Source: Streptomyces bikiniensis (GTDB lineage: Bacteria; Actinomycetota; Actinomycetes; Streptomycetales; Streptomycetaceae). Taken from it: a stretch of 64,000 nucleotides of DNA. Positions 1 to 7,310 of this stretch are shown here, piece after piece (positions within the stretch are counted from its first letter, which is position 1; each line of letters begins with the position of its first letter). Both the position numbers and the translations under genes were made by a program. The stretch is from positions 1-64,000 of the forward strand of contig JNWL01000008.1 in NCBI GenBank assembly GCA_000716465.1, written 5' to 3'. The notes beneath the pieces are model-generated. The model was not told the origin of the DNA. It ran no database searches and saw nothing but the letters and a program-made list of their open reading frames with translations.

Positions 1-92
1 CCGTACACCCGCCCCCGCGGCCCCCGCGAACCCGCCCCCGCGGCCCTCGCGAAGGCGTCCCCGGATCCGAATGTCTGGACCAGAATGGGGGC

Positions 93-719
93 ATGATCTC
101 GACCCCCGCGCACGCGCCCCTCACCGTCGGATTCGACCTCGACCTGACCCTCCTCGACACCCGCCCCGGCATCAGGGCCACCTGGCAGGCCTTCGCCGCC
201 GACACCGGTGCCGCGATCGACGCCGACCTCGTCGTGACCCGCCTCGGGCCGCCGCTGGAGCACGAGATGGCGTACTGGTTCCCGCAGGAGCGCGTCCCGG
301 AGATGGTGTCCCGCTACCGGGCGCTCTACCCGGAGCACGCGATCGCGCCCACCGTCCTGATGCCGGGCGCCGAGGACGCGCTCCGGGCCGTCCGCGAGGC
401 GGGCGGCCGGACGCTCGTCGTCACCGCCAAGAACGGCCCGCACGCCGAGCTGCACTTCGCCCACCTCGGCATCGAGCCCGACGCGGTCGTCGGCGGCCTG
501 TGGGCCGAGGGCAAGGCGGAGGCCCTGCGCGCCCACGGCGCCCGGGTGTACGTGGGCGACCACGTCGGCGACGTCCGGGGCGCCGCCGCGGCGGACGCCG
601 TCTCGGTGGCCGTGGCGACCGGCCCCTGCCCCGCCGAGGAGCTGCGGGAGGCCGGCGCGGACGTGGTCCTGCCGGACCTGACGGACTTCCGTGCCTGGTG
701 GGAGGGCTACCTGGCCTGA
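93..719 (+). CDS. HAD-family phosphatase
   Basis: Haloacid-dehalogenase-type hydrolase of 208 residues, the usual length for phosphoglycolate-phosphatase-like members, cleaving a small phosphomonoester in the cytoplasm through an aspartyl-phosphate. The FDLDLTLLDT motif near residue 14 supplies nucleophile and acid Asp; VTAKN near residue 112 resembles the second (Ser/Thr) motif; a Lys follows, and VGDHVGDV near residue 153 carries the metal-binding acidic motif. The cap lies between motifs I and II. It ends 13 bp inside the convergent membrane-protein gene. Substrate cannot be told from sequence. Family certain, specificity unknown. Confidence 0.9.
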   Translation: MISTPAHAPLTVGFDLDLTLLDTRPGIRATWQAFAADTGAAIDADLVVTRLGPPLEHEMAYWFPQERVPEMVSRYRALYPEHAIAPTVLMPGAEDALRAVREAGGRTLVVTAKNGPHAELHFAHLGIEPDAVVGGLWAEGKAEALRAHGARVYVGDHVGDVRGAAAADAVSVAVATGPCPAEELREAGADVVLPDLTDFRAWWEGYLA

Positions 720-985
720 GCGCCCGTGCCCGCGCCGGCCCTGGCCTGGCGCCGCTGGGCCGCGATCGAGCGCATCACACCGGCGCCGGCGACGAGGAAT
801 CCGACCCCCATCAGCATGGAGACGGTGTACGCGACGGTGGGGAACGGGTCCGTCCCGAGGAACAGCGGAGCCACGGTGACCAGCGTCGCGACCGCGCCGA
901 TCACGAACACGATGCCGCCGGCCCTGACGAGGCCGTCACCCGGGGCACTGTCGTCCACCGGCACGGCGGGGGTTTCATCACGCAT
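707..985 (-). CDS. small two-helix membrane protein
   Basis: A 92-residue protein with two clear hydrophobic helices (about residues 20-45 and 53-75) and a basic, Ala/Arg-rich C-terminus, so probably an inner-membrane protein with both ends cytoplasmic. The start MRDETPAVP was preferred to an upstream ATG because that extension is unlike coding sequence. No functional family recognised. It overlaps the 3' end of the HAD gene by 13 bp and is divergent from the cold-shock gene. Confidence 0.7.
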   Translation of the reverse strand: MRDETPAVPVDDSAPGDGLVRAGGIVFVIGAVATLVTVAPLFLGTDPFPTVAYTVSMLMGVGFLVAGAGVMRSIAAQRRQARAGAGTGAQAR

Positions 986-1066
986 TCGGCCAGGGTAGTT
1001 CCCAGGCCGTAGGAACACATCGGCGACGTCTTGTCACCGGCCTCCGGACCATTAGCCTTGGTGCCG

Positions 1067-1084
1067 GCGGGTCGGTCGACCCGC
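1067..1084 (+). promoter_or_regulatory. inverted repeat in cold-shock leader
   Basis: GCGGGTC and GACCCGC are separated by GGTC, giving a perfect 7-bp stem with a 4-base loop, centred about 45 bp before the GTG start of the cold-shock gene. Cold-shock mRNAs often have structured leaders that act on stability or translation; here that role is inference from position only. Confidence 0.35.
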
Positions 1085-1120
1085 TGTTTGCCATCCCCAT
1101 CGACGAGGACGAGGACGGAC

Positions 1121-1504
1121 GTGCCTACCGGCAAGGTGAAATGGTTCAACAGCGAGAAGGGCTTCGGCTTCCTCTCCCGTGACGACGGCGGCGACGTCTT
1201 CGTCCACTCGTCGGTGCTCCCCGCCGGAGTCGAGGCGCTGAAGCCGGGCCAGCGGGTGGAGTTCGGCGTCGTCGCCGGCCAGCGCGGCGACCAGGCGCTG
1301 TCCGTCGTGATCCTCGACCCCACCCCGTCCGTCGCCGCGGCCCAGCGCCGCAAGCCCGACGAACTCGCGTCCATCGTGCAGGACCTGACGACGCTCCTGG
1401 AGAACATCACGCCGATGCTGGAGCGCGGCCGCTACCCGGAGAAGGCGGCGGGCAAGAAGATCGCCGGCCTGCTGCGGGCCGTCGCGGACCAGCTCGACGT
1501 CTGA
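1121..1504 (+). CDS. cold-shock domain protein (CspB-like, 127 aa)
   Basis: Single-stranded nucleic-acid-binding protein with an N-terminal cold-shock domain. GKVKWFNSEKGFGF (RNP1) begins at residue 4 and DVFVHSS (RNP2) at about residue 25. The remaining 60 residues form a charged, helical tail (TTLLENITPMLERGRYPEKAAGKK) found in the long actinobacterial Csp paralogues rather than the 67-residue classical Csp. The GTG start (VPTGKVKWFN) matches the family N-terminus; in-frame codons upstream do not. It probably acts as an RNA chaperone. Convergent with mqnD, 6 bp apart. Confidence 0.92.
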   Translation: MPTGKVKWFNSEKGFGFLSRDDGGDVFVHSSVLPAGVEALKPGQRVEFGVVAGQRGDQALSVVILDPTPSVAAAQRRKPDELASIVQDLTTLLENITPMLERGRYPEKAAGKKIAGLLRAVADQLDV

Positions 1505-1510
1505 CCCGTC

Positions 1511-2362
1511 CTACGGGAAGGCGAGCGCGTCCGGGCCGAGGGGCGGTACGAGTCCCTCGGCCGCGGCGCGCGTGAGCAGCCCGCGGACCGCCGCGTAGCC
1601 CTGTTCGCCGAGGTCGGCCGTGAACTCGTTCACGTACAGGCCGATGTGCTGGTCCGCCACCTTCGGGTCCATCTCCTGCGCGTGCTCCATGACATACGGC
1701 CGGGAGGCGGCCGGGTCGTCCCAGGCCATCCGCACGGACGTGCGGGCCGCGTCGGCGAGGAGCCGGAGGGTCTCCGCGCCGAGCGAGCGGCGGGCGACGA
1801 TCGCGCCGAGCGGGATCGGCAGGCCCGTCGTCGCCTCCCAGTGCTCGCCCATGTCGGCGAGCCGGTGCAGCCCGTACTCCTGGTACGTGAAGCGGGCCTC
1901 GTGGATGACGAGCCCCGCGTCGACCTTGCCGTCGCGGACGGCGGGCATGATCTCGTGGAACGGCATCACGACCACCTCCCCGACCTCACCGGGCACGGCC
2001 TCGGCCGCCCACAGCCGGAAGAGCAGGTACGCGGTCGAGCGCTCGCTCGGCACGGCGACGGTCCTCCCGGCCAGGTCGGCGCCGGTCCCGGCGGACCGGG
2101 TCAGGACGAGCGGCCCGCAGCCCCGGCCCAGGGCGCCGCCGCAGGGCAGCAGGGCGTACTCGTCGAGGATCCGGGGCAGCACGGCGTACGACACCTTCAG
2201 GACGTGGTGCGCGTCGGTGCCGCCCTCGGCCCAGCCGTTGGTGACGTCGATGTCCGCGAAGGTCACGTCGAGCCGGGGGGCGCCCGGGACGCGCCCGTGG
2301 GCCCAGGCGTCGAAGACGAAGGTGTCGTTCGGGCAGGGCGAATAGGCGATCTTCAGTTCCAC
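1511..2362 (-). CDS. mqnD: 1,4-dihydroxy-6-naphthoate synthase
   Basis: Late enzyme of the futalosine route to menaquinone: converts cyclic de-hypoxanthine futalosine to 1,4-dihydroxy-6-naphthoate. The 283-residue protein starts at GTG with the family signature ELKIAYSPCPNDTFVFDAW and has the periplasmic-binding-protein-like fold of MqnA/MqnD, including the conserved TAYLLFRLW stretch and a C-terminal GLYVNEFT segment. The start overlaps the end of mqnB by 10 bp, so the two are translationally coupled. Streptomyces uses this pathway instead of the MenF-D-C route. Confidence 0.95.
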   Translation of the reverse strand: MELKIAYSPCPNDTFVFDAWAHGRVPGAPRLDVTFADIDVTNGWAEGGTDAHHVLKVSYAVLPRILDEYALLPCGGALGRGCGPLVLTRSAGTGADLAGRTVAVPSERSTAYLLFRLWAAEAVPGEVGEVVVMPFHEIMPAVRDGKVDAGLVIHEARFTYQEYGLHRLADMGEHWEATTGLPIPLGAIVARRSLGAETLRLLADAARTSVRMAWDDPAASRPYVMEHAQEMDPKVADQHIGLYVNEFTADLGEQGYAAVRGLLTRAAAEGLVPPLGPDALAFP

Positions 2363-3141
2363 GGCGCCTCCTCGGGGACGGTGCGGCTCAGTGCTCCGGC
2401 GGCCCGCCGGAGCGCGTCCAGGGCGTCCCCGATGCGCCAGGCGGCGCGGTCGCGGGGGCCGACGGCGTTCGACACGGCCCGGAGCTCGACGACGGGCACG
2501 CCGTACGGGGCGGCGGCCTCGGCGACGCCGAAGCCCTCCATCGCCTCGGCGGCGGCCCCGGGGTGCCGCTCCGCCAGCTCGGCGGCGCGGCGGGCGGTGC
2601 CGGTGACGGTGGAGACGGTGAGGACGGGCGCGACGGCGCACGGCAGGCCCTCGGCGGCCAGGGCGGCGGCGACGCGGCCGGTCAGCGCCTCGGGCACGGG
2701 GTGGGCGGACCGTCCGAAGCCGAGCGCGTCGACGGCGAGGTACCCGTCGGGGGTCTCCGCCCCGAGGTCGGCGGCGACGATCGCGGACGAGACGACGAGG
2801 GACCCGAGCGGTGCGGCCGGCCGGAACCCGCCGCCGATCCCGGCGGAGACGACGAGGTCGTAGGGCCGCTCGCGGCGGTCCGCGTCCGTCAGCGCGGCGT
2901 GCGCGAGGGCCGTTCCCGTCGCGGCGGCGGCGGCCGCGGGGCCGACCCCGCCGACGAGGACGTCGACGCGCGCACGGTCGCCCTCCGCCGCGTGGCGGCG
3001 CAGGGCGTGCCCCCCGGGCAGCGGGACGCGCTCGGGGGCGGCCGGGACGTCCCGGGCCTCCGGGGTGACGGACGCGAGGCCGGCGGAGACGGAGTCCGCC
3101 TCCGCCGCCACGGCCGTCACGATCAGGATCCGGTGGACCAC
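2353..3141 (-). CDS. mqnB: futalosine hydrolase
   Basis: Nucleosidase of the MTAN/PNP fold (262 residues) that removes hypoxanthine from futalosine in menaquinone biosynthesis. Visible are the N-terminal RILIVTAVAAEADSV strand, the DLVVSAGIGGGF nucleoside-binding segment and the C-terminal AMEGFGVAEAA and ELRAVSNAVGPRDR segments that carry the catalytic and base-contacting acidic and Asn residues. It starts at GTG and is the first gene of the coupled mqnB-mqnD pair. It follows the DUF2771 lipoprotein gene on the same strand after 7 bp, so the three may be co-transcribed. Confidence 0.93.
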   Translation of the reverse strand: MVHRILIVTAVAAEADSVSAGLASVTPEARDVPAAPERVPLPGGHALRRHAAEGDRARVDVLVGGVGPAAAAAATGTALAHAALTDADRRERPYDLVVSAGIGGGFRPAAPLGSLVVSSAIVAADLGAETPDGYLAVDALGFGRSAHPVPEALTGRVAAALAAEGLPCAVAPVLTVSTVTGTARRAAELAERHPGAAAEAMEGFGVAEAAAPYGVPVVELRAVSNAVGPRDRAAWRIGDALDALRRAAGALSRTVPEEAPWN

Positions 3142-3148
3142 CGGCGGA

Positions 3149-3628
3149 TCAGGATTCCTTCTTCAGCTGGAAGTGCCAGATGCCGGTCAGCTTCTTGCCG
3201 GTGTTCTCGACGATGGTCACCTGGGCGTTGTTCACGGTCTCGCCGGGCTGGCCGGAGAAGAAGGCGCTGGCCGGAATGGTCCGGTAGGTCTTCTTGTACG
3301 GCTCGGCCTCGGCCTGCTCGCCGCCGAGGAAGATCGTCCAGCCGTTGTCGGCGATCTCGGGGTCCACGCCGAAGCGGATCCGGTCGTCGGGCGCGACGGT
3401 GAGGGACTTCTCGGCCTTCTTGTTGAGGCACTCCTGGACCTGCGACTCCTTGATGGCGTCGCCGTCGTTGTAGCAGGCGGCCTCGGAGTGGACCGACTCG
3501 GTTCCGACGGTCAGGGTCGCGACCGGGGTCGGCTTGTCGCAGGCGGAGAGGACGAGGAGCCCGGCGGAGACGGCCCCGAGGGCGACGGCGGTCCGGCGGC
3601 GCGAGCCGGAGAAGAGCGCAACGGTCAT
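3149..3628 (-). CDS. DUF2771 lipoprotein
   Basis: A 159-residue exported lipoprotein. Arg-rich start, hydrophobic helix, then a lipobox LVLSACDK with Cys near residue 32. The mature part contains ACYNDGDAIKESQVQECLN, with two Cys that could form a disulphide, and the DPEIADNGWTIFL core typical of the actinobacterial DUF2771 family. Function unknown. The ATG start is the one giving a proper signal peptide. It lies 7 bp upstream of mqnB, a conserved arrangement in Streptomyces. Confidence 0.85.
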   Translation of the reverse strand: MTVALFSGSRRRTAVALGAVSAGLLVLSACDKPTPVATLTVGTESVHSEAACYNDGDAIKESQVQECLNKKAEKSLTVAPDDRIRFGVDPEIADNGWTIFLGGEQAEAEPYKKTYRTIPASAFFSGQPGETVNNAQVTIVENTGKKLTGIWHFQLKKES

Positions 3629-3750
3629 GAGCCGAAGGCTATCGGGCCGTCGCTTCCGCGCCACGCGGGGGTACGGCGTGCCGCCCCGCCGTACGGGAAG
3701 GGCTGGGCCATCCGTACGCCGGGAGGTCCCGCCCGCACCGCACCCGTCCG

Positions 3751-5127
3751 TCACGCCACCCTCGTCTTCGGGCGGTTCTTCGGGCCGGGGCGGCGGGAGG
3801 CCGAGAGGAGGCCCCGGACGGCGAGGAGGGCGCCCGTGGCGAGGATCGCGGCGGCGACGGACATGCCGAGGGTGCCGTTCAGGGGGAGGGCGATGCCGAT
3901 CGCGCCGCCCACCACCCACGCCATCTGCAGGGCGGTCTCGGAGCGCGCGAACGCCGAGGTCCGCACCACCTCCGGCACGTCCCGCTGGATCAGCGCGTCC
4001 AGGGACAGCTTCGACAGGGCCTGGGTGAGGCCCGCGACGGCGCCGAGGACGGCGACCATGACGCCGCCGAAGAAGATCGCCGTGCAGATCGCGGTCCCGA
4101 GCACGACGCTGATCATCGTGGCGATGATCACCTCGGGGCCGTGGCCCCGGTCCCGGAGCAGCGAGCCGACCGCCGTCCCGCAGGCGTTGCCGACGCCCGC
4201 CGCCACGCCCACGATGCCGAGGGAGACGGCGGCGCTCTGCCCGGACAGCGGGTGCTCGCGCAGCAGGAACGCCAGGAAGAAGATCAGGAAGCCGGACAGC
4301 ATGCGCTGGGCCGCGTTGGCCGCGAGGCCGTGCAGGACGGCCGGGCCGACCGTCCGCAGGCTCGGCTTCTTCTCGCCGTGGGTGAGCAGGTGCGCCCGCC
4401 GCTCGCCCTTCGCGGAGTCCACCTTCGGCGGCATCCGCAGCGCCCAGAACACGCCGAGCAGGAACAGCGCGCACGCGCCGTACAGCGGCCAGCCCGGCCC
4501 GATCATCTGGAGGCCCGCCCCGACGGGCGCGGCGATTCCGGTGGCGAGCAGTCCCGCCAGGGTGACTCTGGAGTTCGCCTTCACGAGCGAGAAGTCCGGT
4601 GGGAGCAGCCGGGGCACGACCGCGCTGCGGACCACGCCGTACGCCTTGGAGGCGACGAGCACGCCGAGCGCGGCCGGGTACAGCTCGATGCCGCCAGTCG
4701 CGACGGCCCCGGACATCATGATCGCCAGGACCGCGCGGGTCCCCATCGCGCCCGCCATCGCCGCGCGCCGGCCGTGCGGGACGCGGTCCAGGAGCGGGCC
4801 GATCACGGGGGCGAGGAGGGTGAACGGGGCCATGGTGATGGCGAGGTAGAGGGCGACGCGGCCGCGGGCCTCGTCGGTCGGCACGGAGAAGAAGACGGTG
4901 GAGGCGAGGGCGACGGTGATCATGACGTCCCCGGCGCCGTTCACGGCGTGCAGCTCGATCAGCTTGCCGAGCCCCGACTCGCCCGCGCCGTGCGCGTGGG
5001 TGGCCTTCCGGATGCCCTTCGCGGTGCCGGTGAACGGCAGGTGCAGGGCACGGCCGACCGCCCGGCCCGCTCTCCGGAGCGGCCCGGTGTGATCGTCGGA
5101 TCGTGCGGGGGACCGTGCGGCTGCCAC
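3751..5127 (-). CDS. MFS transporter
   Basis: Major-facilitator membrane protein, 458 residues from a GTG start, with about 12 hydrophobic helices. Helix 1 (GDVMITVALASTVFF) follows a roughly 60-residue cytoplasmic N-terminal tail, and the helix 2-3 loop LLDRVPHGRRAAM is the MFS motif A position. Substrate unknown; its closest conserved context is the DUF2771-mqn-DUF3027 neighbourhood. Upstream GTG/ATG alternatives would extend into the G-rich non-coding stretch and were rejected. Confidence 0.85.
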   Translation of the reverse strand: MAAARSPARSDDHTGPLRRAGRAVGRALHLPFTGTAKGIRKATHAHGAGESGLGKLIELHAVNGAGDVMITVALASTVFFSVPTDEARGRVALYLAITMAPFTLLAPVIGPLLDRVPHGRRAAMAGAMGTRAVLAIMMSGAVATGGIELYPAALGVLVASKAYGVVRSAVVPRLLPPDFSLVKANSRVTLAGLLATGIAAPVGAGLQMIGPGWPLYGACALFLLGVFWALRMPPKVDSAKGERRAHLLTHGEKKPSLRTVGPAVLHGLAANAAQRMLSGFLIFFLAFLLREHPLSGQSAAVSLGIVGVAAGVGNACGTAVGSLLRDRGHGPEVIIATMISVVLGTAICTAIFFGGVMVAVLGAVAGLTQALSKLSLDALIQRDVPEVVRTSAFARSETALQMAWVVGGAIGIALPLNGTLGMSVAAAILATGALLAVRGLLSASRRPGPKNRPKTRVA

Positions 5128-6091
5128 CCCGTCATAGTGCCCCAAGGTCGGGGGACGAATCGTGACGTGACGCGGGAGACATCCGGACCACCGGGGGCAC
5201 CTGACGGCCGGACGGAACCACCGGCGGCGAAGCCGGGCGCCCCGCACTCCGGGCGTGTCGCACCACCCCGGAACGGGACGCGCCACGCGGGACGGCCGGT
5301 CCGGGCCGGGGCGGGGCGACCCGGGGCGGGGCGGGTCGTGGCGGGGCGGGTCGGCTCGCGGCGGGGCGGGTCGGCTCGTGGCCGGGGAGCCGAGCGCCGT
5401 GCGGGTCGGGCCGGGCCGGTCGCCGGGTCTCGGAGCCGTACCGCTCTACTGTGGGCGCGCCGCGCAGGGGCGGGCAGTCCGGCCGGGTCGGCTCGTGGCC
5501 GGGAAGCCGAGCGCCGTGCGGGCCGGGCCGGTCGCCGGGTCTCGGAGCCGTACCGCTCTGTCGTGGGCGCGCCGCGTCCGGTGGCGGGTGGCTGTCCGGC
5601 CGGGATCGCGGACTTCGGCGTCCGTGGGCGCGCCGCGCGGGAGCGGGCGGGCCAGGTGGACGCGCCGCGCGGAGCCGGTCGGTCGCCGGGTTTCGGAGTC
5701 GTACTCCTCCACCGGGGCGCGCCGCGCGGGAGCGGGTGGTTCCGGTGTTGTCGGGGCCGTGGCCATGCGCCGGCCCCGCCCGTTTCGCGGGCCTCCCGAG
5801 GTGGGCGGACGGCCCTCCCGGGGCGGGTCGGCGGGCCTCTTGGGGCGGGCAGGTGGGCGGAGGCCCGCGAACGGGGTAGCGTGCGTAGCGCGTCACCGGC
5901 GGAAGCTCTCGGCCGCGCGCCTCTTCGGCATCCCGCAGAATGGATGGCGTTAGGTGTGCCCGAGACGCGCGAGACACGTCGGGCGCGGACGTCGATGCGG
6001 CCCCCCGGTCCGCTCCGCCCGCCGCCCGTTGCTTCGCTCCCGCCTCCCGGCCGGCGCACCTGTGAGACGGCGTAGGAGAGAAGCGATACCT
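5128..6091. other. 964-bp G-rich non-coding stretch
   Basis: No convincing gene lies between the divergent MFS and DUF3027 genes. The + strand is strongly G-biased between about 5280 and 5870, with many GGGG runs, and contains imperfect tandem repeats (listed separately). Long open frames on both strands are low-complexity Gly/Arg/Pro/Ala strings whose composition follows the base skew. The last about 150 bp must carry promoters for the DUF3027 gene; an AGGAG ribosome site sits at 6074-6078. Confidence 0.7.
5371..5604 (+). repeat. two 117-bp imperfect tandem repeats plus a degenerate third
   Basis: A unit beginning TCGGCTCGTGGCCGGG starts at 5371 and again at 5488. Each has the same order of blocks: GAGCCGAGCGCCGTGCGG-like, GTCGCCGGGTCTCGGAGCCG, TACCGCTCT, GTGGGCGCGCCGCG, and TCCGGCCGGG. 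A diverged partial copy of the middle blocks lies at about 5678-5743. No protein family explains them. Confidence 0.75.
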
Positions 6092-7021
6092 GTGAGTGCT
6101 GCGACGACGCGAAGCGGTACCCCGCGTGCCCCGCGAGCCACGCGTACCCCCGACCGCCTGTGCGCCGAGGCGGTGGAACTCGCCCGGGAGGCCGCCGAGG
6201 AGGCGGCCGCGCCGGGGATCGTGGGCGCCCACGTGGAGGTCGTCGCGGAGGGCGACCGCGTCGTCACCCACTTCTTCGAGTGCAAGGAGCCCGGCTACCG
6301 GGGCTGGCGCTGGGCGGTGACCGTCGCGCGCGCCTCCCGCGCCAAGAACGTCACGCTTGACGAAACCGTCCTGCTGCCCGGCCCCGACTCCCTCCTCGCC
6401 CCCGAGTGGGTGCCGTGGAGCGAGCGGCTGCGCCCCGGCGACATGGGCCCGGGCGACCTGCTGCCGACCGAACAGGACGACCCGCGCCTGGAGCCCGGCT
6501 ACACCGGCGAGGACGCGCCGCCGCCGAACTCCGCGGTCTCGGAGGAGCTGGCGGACCACCTCGACGCCGAGGACGCCGAGATCGTGACCCGTACCCCCTC
6601 GCGGGGCGCGATCGCGTCGGTCGCCGACGAGCTCGGCATGCGCCGGGCCCGGGTCCTGTCCCGCTACGGCCTGCACACGGCCGCGGACCGCTGGGACGAG
6701 GCCTTCGGGGCCAGGACCCCGATGGCGCAGGCGGCCCCCGCCACCTGCGACTCCTGCGCCTTCCTGGTGCCGCTCGACGGCTCCCTGAAGCAGGCCTTCG
6801 GCATCTGCGCCAACGAGTTCTCCCCGGCGGACGGCCGGGTCGTCTCCCTGGCGTACGGCTGCGGGGGCCACTCGGAGGCCGCCGTCATGCCGAAGCCGCC
6901 GCGCCCCGCGCTCCCGGTCCACGACTCCACGGCCGTCGACGCCTTCCCCCTCCGCCCCGCCGGGGACTCCGGCTCCACGACGGAGCCGGACGAGGTCCTG
7001 GAGGACCTGGGCCACTCGTAG
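6092..7021 (+). CDS. DUF3027 protein
   Basis: A 309-residue soluble protein matching the actinobacterial DUF3027 family. Recognisable segments include CAEAVELAREAAEEAAAP near the N-terminus, HFFECKEPGYRGWRWAVTVARA (about residues 60-80), and LAPEWVPWSERLRPGDMGPG. Around residues 215-265 are CDSCAF, FGICANEFSPADGR and YGCGGHSE, whose Cys/His could bind a metal. The GTG start has an AGGAGAG site 12 bp upstream and removes an implausible N-terminal extension. Function unknown; its neighbourhood is conserved in Streptomyces. Confidence 0.88.
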   Translation: MSAATTRSGTPRAPRATRTPDRLCAEAVELAREAAEEAAAPGIVGAHVEVVAEGDRVVTHFFECKEPGYRGWRWAVTVARASRAKNVTLDETVLLPGPDSLLAPEWVPWSERLRPGDMGPGDLLPTEQDDPRLEPGYTGEDAPPPNSAVSEELADHLDAEDAEIVTRTPSRGAIASVADELGMRRARVLSRYGLHTAADRWDEAFGARTPMAQAAPATCDSCAFLVPLDGSLKQAFGICANEFSPADGRVVSLAYGCGGHSEAAVMPKPPRPALPVHDSTAVDAFPLRPAGDSGSTTEPDEVLEDLGHS

Positions 7022-7078
7022 CCGGGCCACCGGCCGCAGCCGGCTCCCGGCGGATCCGGCCGCTCACGGGTGAGACGA

Positions 7079-7160
7079 GCCGTTCGCGGGCGAGGGCCCA
7101 GGTCGCCCACGGGGCGGGGGTCCGTGCCGTTCGCGGGCGAGGGCCCAGGTCGCCCACGGG
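7079..7160 (+). repeat. 35-bp perfect direct repeat, spacing 47 bp
   Basis: The 35 bases at 7079-7113 (beginning GCCGTTCGCGGGCGAGG, ending GTCGCCCACGGG) recur exactly at 7126-7160. The repeats lie in the 289-bp gap between the DUF3027 and sacsin-type ATPase genes. A recent tandem duplication, or a pair of binding sites, would both fit. Confidence 0.8.
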
Positions 7161-7310
7161 CGAGGACCCGGCCGCTCGCGCGGGCGGCTCCCTCCGCCGG
7201 GAAGGCCGTGCCGCGCGGCGCGGTACCTTCGGGCCCCGGGCCCTCGGGCCCGGGGAGCGGCACCGTACCGGTCCCGCCCCGAACCACCGCCCCGCAGAGT
7301 GGAGTCAGAC

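Noticed and set aside
1511..2641. Long N-terminal extension of mqnD
   Set aside because: It lies inside the mqnB gene in another frame and lacks the MqnD signature; the GTG at 2362 gives the exact family start.
5132..7030. Long minus-strand open frame across the G-rich region and the DUF3027 gene
   Set aside because: Composition is Arg/Gly/Pro/Ala low complexity produced by GC skew; it runs opposite to a gene with a clear family and has no domain or start signal.
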